NCBI GenBank assembly: GCA_012033095.1
Contig: JAAUPO010000196.1
Coordinates: 1-5,518, forward strand
From: Synechococcaceae cyanobacterium RL_1_2
GTDB taxonomy: Bacteria; Cyanobacteriota; Cyanobacteriia; Cyanobacteriales; JAAUPO01
DNA: 5,518 bases
Direction: 5' to 3'
Below are positions 1 to 5,518 of this stretch, in pieces; within the stretch, counting starts at the first letter, position 1; each line of letters begins with the position of its first letter. The notes under the pieces were generated by a model that was given only the letters and a program-made list of their open reading frames with translations, made no database searches and was not told the DNA's origin. The translations under genes were made by a program, and so were the position numbers.

Positions 1-2196
1 AAACGTTTTGTCGGGCGATTAACCATTGATCAATCTCAGCCCGATCGCGGGCGGGTAAGGTTTGACTCAGATCCGGTTGATCCAGATTGGCATAGAGCAC
101 AAAAAAGCTATAGGTATTCCAGAGGGTGAGCAGGTAATCCCGCAAGCATTCCGTTACCCCAGCCACGCTAAAGTTTTTATTTTTATCCGCTGCGGCAATG
201 GTGTAAAAATACCACCGGAGGGCATCGGCTCCCTGCTCCGTCAAAATTGTCCAGGGATCAACGGTATTACCCTTGGATTTAGACATTTTGCGGCCATGTT
301 CATCATTGACTAGACCGACGATCGCCGCATTTTTAAACGCAGAGGTGGGGTCAAATTTCCCGGCTAAGGGGCCCGGTGCTCTGGTTTCATCACCGCGATC
401 GGTCAATAGGGTCGCAAGGGCATGGAGACTATAAAACCAACCCCGGGTTTGATCCTGGCCTTCAGAAATAAAATCCGCCGGGAAATTAGCTAAACATTCC
501 GCCTCATTTTCAAAGGGGAAATGGTAACGGGCATAGGGCATGGCCCCGGATTCAAACCACACATCGATCGTGAGGGGCAAACGACGGTAGGTTTGGCCGT
601 TGCGTTCAAAGGTAATCTCGTCAATGTGGGGACGATGGAGATCCAGATCCGTCAGATCCCGGCCCGTCAAGGCCTCTAACTCCTTAACGCTGCCCACACA
701 AATTTTATCGAGGCCATCCTCACTCACCCAAACCGGCAGAGTTGCGCCCCAATAACGTTCCCGGGAGATCGCCCAATCAATATTATTTTCTAACCAATTA
801 CCAAAGCGACCATTTTTAATAGTTTCAGGAATCCAATTAATAGCTTGGTTATTGCTTAATAACTGCTCCTTCACCGCCGTCGTTTTGATGTACCAACTAC
901 TTTTGGCATAGAAAATCAAAGGCGAATCACACCGCCAACAGAAGGGATAGGCGTGTTTAATTTTGCCCGATCGATACATCAAATTCCGTTTTTTGAGATC
1001 AATGGTGATCGGTTTATCCGCATCTTTAAAGAAGAGTTTTTTATACTCACTATCCTCCACATCGTGGGGGCGGACTTCATCGTACATAATGCCCGTTTCA
1101 TCCACAGAAAAAAGGGTGGGTAAATCATATTTGCGGCCAATGTCTAAATCTCCGTAGGCCGGCGCAATATGGACAATGCCAGAACCATCTTCAGTGGTCA
1201 CAAAGTCATCGCTGATCACCCGATAACCATTGGTCATATCTTCCGTATCTAAACCCTTACCTACCAAAATCGGATCGTAGCTTAACCCCACCAAATCTTT
1301 GCCGGTTAAGGTTTTGAGCACTTGGTACTTATCCTTCCCAAAGGCCTGATCCGCTAAACAAAGGGCCGCTAAATATAAATCCTGATCTTCGGTTTTGTCG
1401 TTATCGTTGAGGGCGATCAGACCATATTCCACGTCGTCCCGCACCGCTAGGGCTACGTTAGCCGCTAGAGTCCAGGGGGTGGTAGTCCAGGCTAAAAAAT
1501 ACACCGATCGCGCTTCTGAGGCTTCAATCACACCGCGATCGATCAACCCTTGAGGATGGGCCGGAAATTTAGGCCACACCGAAGGATCATCGACCTCCTC
1601 CTTCATCCCTTGGGATACTTCATGATCCGCTAAACTCGTATTACACCGAGGACAACGGCGGGTAGTTTTATAATCTTCATACAATAAACCCCGATCCCAT
1701 AGGGATTTTAAAATCCACCAACAGGTTTCCATATAATCGCGATCGTAGGTGATATAGGGATCATCCAGATCTAACCAAAACCCAATACGTTCGGTAAGCT
1801 TATTCCAATCCTGAACATAGCGAAATACCGAATCCTGGCATTTTTGGTTAAATTCAGCAATGCCAAAGGTTTCAATATCCTGTTTACTTTTAGAGCCAAT
1901 TTCCTTTTCAATCTGCACTTCCACCGGTAAACCATGGGTATCCCAGCCCCCCGCCGTTGGGTACGATAACCCTGCATCGTTTTGTAACGGGGATAAAGAT
2001 CCTTGATCGAACGACCACAAACATGGTGAATCCCAGGCTTACCGTTAGCCGTCGGTGGCCCTTCATAAAATACAAAATTTCCCTTGGGGGCCGTTTTTTC
2101 AATGGAAGCCCGAAAAATATCTTTTTCACCCCAAAATTTGAGGATTTCTTCTTCTAGCTGGGGAAAATTAACTTTCTGGTCAACGGGTTTAAACAT
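1..2196 (-). CDS. ileS: Isoleucyl-tRNA synthetase, type 2-like; 3' end outside window; one frameshift
   Basis: This enzyme charges tRNA-Ile with isoleucine in the cytoplasm, using ATP. Translation from the ATG at 2194-2196 gives the family N-terminus (MFKPVDQKVNF). Correcting for one missing base near 1947-1952, the frame stays open to base 2, about 732 residues. Visible landmarks in restored numbering: GPPTANGKPGIHHV near 46-59 (first class I signature in GIHH form), GWDTHGLPVE from 84, CPRC at 182-185, editing-domain WTTTPWT at 237-243, GSGIVHIAPAYGDLD at 338-352, CWRC at 420-423, SRERYWG at 478-484, DVWFESGA at 545-552, DQTRGWFY at 582-589 and KMSKS at 637-641. Type 2 enzymes run to roughly 1,030-1,060 residues, so the rest of the anticodon-binding region lies past base 1. 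No clear Shine-Dalgarno site precedes the ATG, but the conserved N-terminus supports this start. ValRS and LeuRS fit these motifs less well. The identity is firm, the type 2 assignment is probable, and functionality depends on whether the frameshift is real. Confidence 0.95.
1947..1952 (-). other. Frameshift site in ileS at a run of six G
   Basis: The minus strand reads R-R then a run of six G where the family has R-R/K-A-G-W-D. The frame that starts at the ATG continues past this point as non-family sequence and stops at 1771-1773. The frame one base away resumes exactly with G-W-D-T-H-G and is open for the other 646 codons in the window. The simplest account is loss of one base from an ancestral CGG CGG GCG GGC TGG, or contraction of a run of seven G. 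Homopolymer indels are a common sequencing error, so an error is at least as likely as a real mutation. Confidence 0.88.
2023..2034 (-). other. GXHH variant of the class I HIGH signature in IleRS
   Basis: Codons 55-58 read G-I-H-H inside PTANGKPGIHHV. Canonical class I synthetases have H-X-G-H here, where it binds ATP. The first His and the Gly are therefore exchanged in position. As I recall from work on type 2 IleRS, this swapped form exists naturally and goes with very high tolerance of mupirocin. The motif is seen directly; the drug phenotype is inferred. Confidence 0.85.
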
Positions 2197-2300
2197 TGAA
2201 GCACGGGGATTCTACACAATAGAAATTAATTCTATCACTTACCTAAGCGACTAAGGTTTTGGGGGGTAACGCGAAGAATGGATCAAATCGCGTTCACCTT
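2197..2300 (-). promoter_or_regulatory. Probable ileS upstream region with two TAGAAT boxes and a short palindrome
   Basis: Read on the minus strand, this stretch lies directly before the ileS start. Two TAGAAT hexamers (5 of 6 match to TATAAT) sit at 2209-2214 and 2229-2234, neither with a good -35 box at normal spacing. The segment 2219-2235 is an inverted repeat, ATAGAA-5 nt-TTCTAT, overlapping the second hexamer and placed where an operator could be. A second repeat, AACGCGA/TCGCGTT, lies at 2268-2274 and 2288-2294 with a 13-nt gap. The motifs are visible, but the promoter role is only inferred from position. Confidence 0.3.
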
Positions 2301-2373
2301 TATGGCGTTGCTGAGATATAGTCGCCACTACACAAAACATGACATTTTTGAATTGGGAAAACTTTATTGGGTA

Positions 2374-2396
2374 AGGGTTTAACCCGATAAAACCCT
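2374..2396. repeat. Inverted repeat AGGGTTT / AAACCCT
   Basis: Perfect 7-bp arms lie at 2374-2380 and 2390-2396 around a 9-nt loop. A nested palindrome, GGGTT-T-AACCC, occupies 2375-2385, so two foldings compete. No T-run follows on either strand, so it is not a typical terminator. Its function is unknown. Confidence 0.5.
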
Positions 2397-2630
2397 ATTA
2401 ATTACTCAGGAGATCGCTATAACGATCGCGTAGGGTAAAGTCATTATTTTTCATGCTGCCTTTGCATCTTAAAACTATGCTCATTTAAGCTTCCCTTCCT
2501 CTTCCACGTTCCCATGGGCCCAATTTTAATTCCCAGGAAGTTCACGCAACGCTAGGAACAAAAAGCGAACTCCCCCGCAGGTATCGCGTTAAAAATATTT
2601 TATTGATCTAAGCTCTAAATAGGCTAATCA

Positions 2631-2675
2631 GGTGGATGCTATCCGGCAGAAATCTAAGTCTGGCGAAGCATCACC
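2631..2675 (+). other. Long interrupted hairpin in the ileS-psbO intergenic region
   Basis: GGTG-ATGCT (2631-2640, with G2635 bulged) pairs with AGCAT-CACC (2667-2675). Further in, CG (2644-2645) pairs with CG (2664-2665) and CAGA (2647-2650) with TCTG (2659-2662), around an 8-nt loop. That gives 15 pairs with small internal loops. The sequence could be part of a structured RNA or a folded remnant of a small mobile element. I do not recognise a known RNA family. The pairing is visible in the sequence, but transcription is not shown. Confidence 0.45.
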
Positions 2676-2697
2676 CCATAGGGATTATTGAGTTGGA

Positions 2698-2733
2698 GGG
2701 CAAGAACTGGCCCACGATCCCAAGGTTAGGGCC
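2698..2733 (+). other. Two mutually exclusive GC-rich hairpins
   Basis: GGGC (2698-2701) can pair with GCCC (2710-2713). Alternatively GGCCC (2709-2713) can pair with GGGCC (2729-2733). The shared segment 2710-2713 makes the two foldings exclusive, as in some attenuators, although arms of 4-5 bp can also arise by chance. The sites lie between the long hairpin at 2631-2675 and the terminator-like hairpin at 2912. Confidence 0.3.
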
Positions 2734-2735
2734 TG

Positions 2736-2746
2736 TGCGTAAGTCC
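2736..2746 (+). repeat. TGCGTAAGTCC motif, inverted copy at 5376-5386
   Basis: This 11-mer occurs here on the plus strand and again on the minus strand at 5376-5386, so the two copies face each other across psbO and the HEAT-repeat gene. From memory, GGACTTACGCA-type sequences are common between genes in cyanobacteria and occur at ends of small mobile elements. The match is seen directly; the mobile-element link is from recall and unproven here. Confidence 0.4.
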
Positions 2747-2871
2747 GATAACTGATGATATACCCTAGCAAATTATGGAGGGTTTAGGTTGTCATAGTCA
2801 GCGAAAAAGCCCTAATTTCTTGTTAAGAATTATTAATTTATTGTCTATTTCATTAATAAAGTACTTGAATC

Positions 2872-2877
2872 TATAAA
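2872..2877 (+). promoter_or_regulatory. Candidate -10 box (TATAAA) upstream of psbO
   Basis: TATAAA lies 150 bp before the psbO ATG in a strongly AT-rich stretch, with no good -35 box at 16-18 bp. If used, transcription would begin near 2884 and the leader of about 145 nt would contain the terminator-like hairpin at 2912-2930. Weaker candidates (TAAATT at 2982, TAGATT at 2987) lie closer to the gene, so the start site is not settled. Confidence 0.25.
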
Positions 2878-2911
2878 AATTACTACATGAATTTTCCTAA
2901 ACATCCATAGT

Positions 2912-2935
2912 AAAGCTCCAGAGGGCTTTTCTTCA
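2912..2935 (+). terminator. Intrinsic-terminator-like hairpin about 100 bp before psbO
   Basis: AAAGCTC (2912-2918) pairs with GGGCTTT (2923-2929), one pair being a G-U wobble, around the 4-nt loop CAGA. TTTT and CTTC follow directly. The shape is that of a weak Rho-independent terminator on the plus strand. No protein gene precedes it on this strand, so it could end a non-coding transcript, attenuate a psbO leader, or block read-through into psbO. A chance structure in AT-rich DNA remains possible. Confidence 0.45.
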
Positions 2936-3027
2936 GGAAGTAAGGCATCTAAATCCATTAATTAATGTCTTCAGGATTTGATAAATTAGATTGCAGCAAG
3001 TTTTGAAAAAAATTTATATTTTAATAA

Positions 3028-3867
3028 ATGATGTTCAACATAAATTACCGTGGCATAGTTGCTACAGTTCTAGCTTTTTGTCTGTTGGTGCTTACCGCCT
3101 GTAGCGAAGCAGCTCCCACAGATGTTCTTAATAAAAACGATTTAACCTATAAGCAGATTGTTAATACTGGTATTGCCAATAGTTGTCCCCAACTAGGTGA
3201 TATTAGACGGGGTTCGATCGAACTTGAGACTGGTGTTACCTATACCATCACTGATTTTTGTATAGAACCGAAAGAATATTTCGTAAAAGAAGAAGCTCGT
3301 AACAAACGCCGTGATGCGGAATTCGTTCAAGCGCAACTTCTTACCCGTTATACTTCTAGCCTTGAGCAAATGACTGGTACTGTTACCGCTGCGGCTGATG
3401 GCAATTTAGTCCTTACGGAAGAAGAAGGCATTGATTTCCAAAATATTACTGTTAAGCTGCCTGGGGGAGAGGAAGTTCCTTTCTTCTTCACCATCAAAAA
3501 TCTAGTGGCAACGGCCCAAGGTGGATCTGGTATTGACTCCTCTACGGATTTTGTTGGGGAATTCAATGTTCCTTCCTATCGTGGTTCTAATTTCCTTGAT
3601 CCTAAAGGTCGTGGGGTAGCCAGTGGTTATGATAATGCGGTGGCTCTTCCTGCCAATGCGGATGTGGATCAACTAACCCGGGCTAACGTGAAGCAACTAG
3701 TAAGCGGTAAAGGGGAAATTTCTCTGCAAGTAAGTAAGGTGAATTCTGAGACTGGAGAAATTACTGGTACTTTCATCAGTGACCAACCTTCTGCCACTGA
3801 CTTGGGAGCAGAAGACCCTGAAGATGTACGCATTAAAGGTATTTTCTACGCCATTGTTAATAGCTAA
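3028..3867 (+). CDS. psbO: Photosystem II manganese-stabilising protein PsbO (33-kDa extrinsic protein)
   Basis: PsbO binds the lumenal face of photosystem II and stabilises the Mn4CaO5 water-oxidising cluster. The 279-residue product matches the family in length and motifs: LTYKQIVNTGIANSCP (39-54), a Cys pair at 53 and 78 expected to form the conserved disulfide, EYFVKEEARNKR, LLTRYTSSLEQ, the block DGIDF/GIDFQ-x-ITVKLPGGEEVPFFF, STDFVGEFNVPSYRG, FLDPKGRGVASGYDNAVALP and a C-terminal IKGIFYAIV. The N-terminus is a signal peptide: Arg at 8, a hydrophobic stretch at about 10-22, then the lipobox L-T-A-C at 22-25. This predicts Sec export and lipidation at Cys25 rather than free release into the lumen. 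Two ATG codons in a row (3028 and 3031) could both serve as start; neither has a Shine-Dalgarno site. A strong terminator follows, so psbO is probably transcribed alone. Confidence 0.98.
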   Translation: MMFNINYRGIVATVLAFCLLVLTACSEAAPTDVLNKNDLTYKQIVNTGIANSCPQLGDIRRGSIELETGVTYTITDFCIEPKEYFVKEEARNKRRDAEFVQAQLLTRYTSSLEQMTGTVTAAADGNLVLTEEEGIDFQNITVKLPGGEEVPFFFTIKNLVATAQGGSGIDSSTDFVGEFNVPSYRGSNFLDPKGRGVASGYDNAVALPANADVDQLTRANVKQLVSGKGEISLQVSKVNSETGEITGTFISDQPSATDLGAEDPEDVRIKGIFYAIVNS

Positions 3868-3952
3868 AAGTTTACAAGGGCAAACGTAATTGGATCCCTC
3901 ATACTTGTGGGGTTATTAAGTTATAAACCTGGGCCATTGCCTAAGGGGAGTG

Positions 3953-3980
3953 AAAGGAGCGGTAAGACTGCTCCTTTTTT
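3953..3980 (+). terminator. Strong Rho-independent terminator of psbO
   Basis: AAAGGAGCGGT (3953-3963) pairs with ACTGCTCCTTT (3967-3977), an 11-bp stem with one G-U wobble and a 3-nt loop AAG. A run of T ends at 3980. It lies 86 bp after the psbO stop codon and before the HEAT-repeat gene, so it should separate the two transcripts. Confidence 0.9.
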
Positions 3981-4098
3981 ATGGTGATGGGGGGGGTTTA
4001 TGAATTTTTTTTATTGTTGTACGGAGAAAAGGATGATTCGTAATTAAATAGAAGAAGATTAATTTAAAGCTATTGTTTTTCTTTTACCATCTACAACC
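3981..4098 (+). promoter_or_regulatory. Presumed promoter and leader of the HEAT-repeat gene
   Basis: Because a terminator precedes it, the HEAT-repeat gene needs its own promoter in this AT-rich stretch. No clear -35/-10 pair stands out; TATTGT at about 4071-4076 is a weak -10 candidate. Runs of eight G (3989-3996) and eight T (around 4005-4012) make the stretch prone to indel errors. There is no Shine-Dalgarno site directly before the ATG at 4099. Confidence 0.3.
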
Positions 4099-5322
4099 AT
4101 GGGCAAGAGTTTACTCGCAAAGGCGATCGCGGCCTGTCAGGAGCAAAATTGGAGTAGTGCCCAGGATTATTTATATCAATTGATCACCACCACGGAACTA
4201 GGGGCCAAGGATGCTTTTCCCCTCACCGACGAAGAACATGGGGAGTTAGCCGCGATCGCGATGGACATTTTGCGCCACGGTAGCTTTGATGATAAATGGA
4301 ACGTTTCAAAATTAATTCCGAAATTAGATCCAGGGATCAAAACAGATTTAATTAGGATGGCCCAAGATACCGCGATCGATCTTGATTGTCGTTGGTTTGC
4401 GATTCGCAGTTTAGCCTCTTTTCAGGATGTGGAAGTGGTGTGGTGTCTGTTGGCTCTAATGCACAAGACCCCAGAGGAACAATTGCAACAGATTGCCGCA
4501 GAAGTGATCAGTCACCTTGGCATTGAAGTGATCGATCAATTAACGAACTTATTGGTAGAACCCAACTCCAAATTATCAGTGATGCAAGCCTTCAGCCACA
4601 TGCGCTTACCGGAAGTCATTCCCCCAACCCTAACGGTATTGACAGATCCCGATCCCCACATTAGAGCCCTAGGCATTAATATTCTAGCGAGTTTCCCCCG
4701 CATGGAAACGGCTGCTGCTTTAATTAATGCCCTTCAAGATCATAGCAGCGAAGTTAGGTTAGAAGCCGTCATTGGTTTAAGAATGATGATTAGGTTGTTA
4801 GAGCCAGAACAATTGTGTGAGTTGTTGGCCCCTTTGCTCCATGATTTGAATTTTAAAGTGTGTTCAGAAACCGCCATTACCCTAGGCAAAATTAAAAGTG
4901 ATCAGGTCGAAATTATCTTTACTGAAGTGATTACCAGTGATTTAACCCCCCTAGAGCTGGTGTTAACGATGATTAAAGTTTTAGGGTGGCGGGACAGTGA
5001 ATCTAGTCTCAATCTCATCGGTAAAATTGTGACCGATGGGGACGATCGCGTATTAAAAATGATTGCCAAAACCCTAAGCAAGGTCAAGAACCCAACCCTG
5101 AAGCCCCAAGCCGCTAAAATTTTGAATGATCTCTATGAATCTAATTATTTAATTGTGAGTAAATCTAGCACCATTAAACAAGCGATCGCCTATGCGGCGG
5201 GTCATTTAGGAGAATCCATCAATAAACCCTTGTTAAATATATTAGCGAAGGATGACCATCCCCGAGTCCGGTTGCACAGCCAAAAAGCCCTAGAAAAATT
5301 GGAAATTAGTCCAGGAATTTAA
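4099..5322 (+). CDS. HEAT-repeat protein of unassigned function
   Basis: The 407-residue protein is almost entirely alpha-helical repeats with no signal peptide or membrane segment, so it is expected in the cytoplasm as a protein-binding scaffold. Repeat units of about 31 residues are clearest where an Asp turn leads to a D-x-x-V/I-R-x-x-A/L pattern: DPDPHIRALGINIL (183-196), DHSSEVRLEAVIGL (214-227), DLNFKVCSETAITLG (249-263), DGDDRVLKMIAKTL (313-326) and DDHPRVRLHSQKAL (385-398). The first 75 residues are less repeat-like. HEAT repeats of this kind occur in phycobilisome-lyase-like proteins (CpcE/CpcF, NblB), but I see no evidence that this is one. The ATG at 4099 starts directly on an amphipathic helix and two HIP1 sites lie within the first 55 codons. 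The gene stands alone on its transcript as far as the window shows. Confidence 0.9.
   Translation: MGKSLLAKAIAACQEQNWSSAQDYLYQLITTTELGAKDAFPLTDEEHGELAAIAMDILRHGSFDDKWNVSKLIPKLDPGIKTDLIRMAQDTAIDLDCRWFAIRSLASFQDVEVVWCLLALMHKTPEEQLQQIAAEVISHLGIEVIDQLTNLLVEPNSKLSVMQAFSHMRLPEVIPPTLTVLTDPDPHIRALGINILASFPRMETAAALINALQDHSSEVRLEAVIGLRMMIRLLEPEQLCELLAPLLHDLNFKVCSETAITLGKIKSDQVEIIFTEVITSDLTPLELVLTMIKVLGWRDSESSLNLIGKIVTDGDDRVLKMIAKTLSKVKNPTLKPQAAKILNDLYESNYLIVSKSSTIKQAIAYAAGHLGESINKPLLNILAKDDHPRVRLHSQKALEKLEISPGI
4123..5189. repeat. Three HIP1 octamers (GCGATCGC) within the HEAT-repeat gene
   Basis: Copies lie at 4123-4130, 4252-4259 and 5182-5189. HIP1 is over-represented in many cyanobacterial genomes, so these are an organism marker rather than a feature of this gene. 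One-base variants occur in ileS (for example near 41, 317 and 1503) and in the intergenic region near 2423. Confidence 0.9.
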
Positions 5323-5344
5323 GTAACGTAAGTTGCTAGTTACT
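5322..5344. repeat. Inverted repeat at the end of the HEAT-repeat gene
   Basis: AGTAAC (5322-5327) and GTTACT (5339-5344) form a 6-bp stem with an 11-nt loop, starting on the last base of the stop codon. No T-run follows directly, so it is at best a weak transcript end or an RNA 3' stabiliser. Confidence 0.35.
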
Positions 5345-5375
5345 CTTGTCAAATTTATTTTGGGTTACAAAGCCA

Positions 5376-5386
5376 GGACTTACGCA
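5376..5386 (-). repeat. GGACTTACGCA, inverted copy of the 2736-2746 motif
   Basis: This is the exact reverse complement of TGCGTAAGTCC at 2736-2746; the match does not extend beyond 11 bp. It lies in the gene-free tail after the HEAT-repeat gene. It is probably a remnant of a dispersed cyanobacterial repeat, though this needs a genome search. Confidence 0.4.
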
Positions 5387-5403
5387 AAAATTTCGGGTAG
5401 TCC

Positions 5404-5518
5404 TATACAGGTAAGGATCAGGAAGCTTAAATCGATTGATAAGCAATTATTCCTAGATCTAACCTACATTCAGCAGGTGCTAACCAAGTAAATAATATTT
5501 TTGAGACTCAGGAGCAAG
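5404..5518 (+). promoter_or_regulatory. Probable upstream region of a gene starting beyond the window
   Basis: CAGGAG at 5509-5514 is the best Shine-Dalgarno match in the window and lies four bases from the right edge, at the distance expected if a start codon follows a few bases later. TATACA at 5404-5409 could serve as a -10 box but has no good -35 partner. No coding frame for the next gene is visible inside the window. Confidence 0.3.

Larger units (their letters stand above)
2197..3027. other. 831-bp gene-free region between divergent ileS and psbO
   Basis: No open frame here looks like a gene in any frame, and I see no tRNA-like T-loop or D-loop. The part from 2260 to 2760 has mixed composition and many short inverted repeats. 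The part from about 2810 to 3027 is strongly AT-rich and must hold the psbO promoter and leader. One promoter-like pair, ATGACA at 2339-2344 and TTTATT at 2363-2368 (18-bp spacer), points rightwards but no gene follows it. The length and the repeat content suggest decayed mobile-element debris, a non-coding RNA, or both. Confidence 0.6.

Noticed and set aside
62..313. Plus-strand open frame of 83 codons
   Set aside because: It lies wholly antisense to conserved ileS sequence including KMSKS and has no family resemblance or ribosome binding site; it is a shadow frame.
963..1157. Plus-strand open frame of 64 codons
   Set aside because: It is antisense to the conserved IleRS region around CWRC and has no independent coding evidence.
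1908..2157. Overlapping short open frames on both strands in the 5' part of ileS
   Set aside because: The true frame carries the IleRS N-terminus and GIHH motif; the others are by-products of the same sequence.
2374..2400. AGGGTTT/AAACCCT hairpin as a terminator
   Set aside because: No T-run follows on either strand, so it is listed only as an inverted repeat.
2660..2754. A short plus-strand frame (about 30 codons, ending IPRLGPVRKSDN) that could be a transposase scrap
   Set aside because: It has no start, no recognisable transposase motif, and is too short to separate from chance.
2197..3027. tRNA or known riboswitch in the long intergenic region
   Set aside because: I found no T-loop-like GTTCGA segment with matching acceptor arms and no riboswitch core that I recognise.
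3348..3566. Minus-strand open frame inside psbO
   Set aside because: It is antisense to the conserved PsbO core and has no motif or start signal.
4022..4047. Tiny frame M-I-R-N-stop behind a GGAG-like site, before the HEAT-repeat gene
   Set aside because: Four codons are too few to claim a leader peptide, and there is no attenuator structure after it.
4902..5087. Minus-strand open frame inside the HEAT-repeat gene
   Set aside because: It is antisense to clear repeat units and has no support of its own.

Overview
The window looks like a piece of a cyanobacterial chromosome. Three things support this: a complete psbO gene (the oxygen-evolving-complex protein PsbO), three copies of the cyanobacterial octamer GCGATCGC (HIP1) plus several near-copies, and moderate GC content with GATC-rich genes. 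The genus cannot be fixed from this sequence. I found no rRNA, tRNA, CRISPR array or intact insertion sequence.

Layout. Positions 1-2196, minus strand: the 5' part (about 732 codons) of ileS, isoleucyl-tRNA synthetase, whose 3' end lies beyond base 1. It reads like a type 2 IleRS with the unusual G-I-H-H form of the first class I signature. It carries one apparent single-base loss at a run of six G (minus strand; C at 1947-1952), which breaks the reading frame near codon 83. Every later codon to the window edge is open. Positions 2197-3027: an 831-bp gene-free stretch between the divergent ileS and psbO genes. It has many short inverted repeats, an interrupted hairpin at 2631-2675, a terminator-like hairpin about 100 bp before psbO, and possible traces of small mobile elements. 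Positions 3028-3867, plus strand: psbO, with a lipoprotein-type signal peptide, followed by a strong intrinsic terminator at 3953-3980. Positions 4099-5322, plus strand: a 407-residue HEAT-repeat protein of unassigned function. Positions 5323-5518: a gene-free tail that ends in a Shine-Dalgarno-like CAGGAG, suggesting that another plus-strand gene begins just past the window.

The three genes do not form an operon or an obvious pathway. ileS is divergent from psbO, and a terminator separates psbO from the HEAT-repeat gene. I see no convincing new multi-gene system. The points most worth following are the GXHH IleRS with its frameshift, and the structured, terminator-bearing region upstream of psbO.
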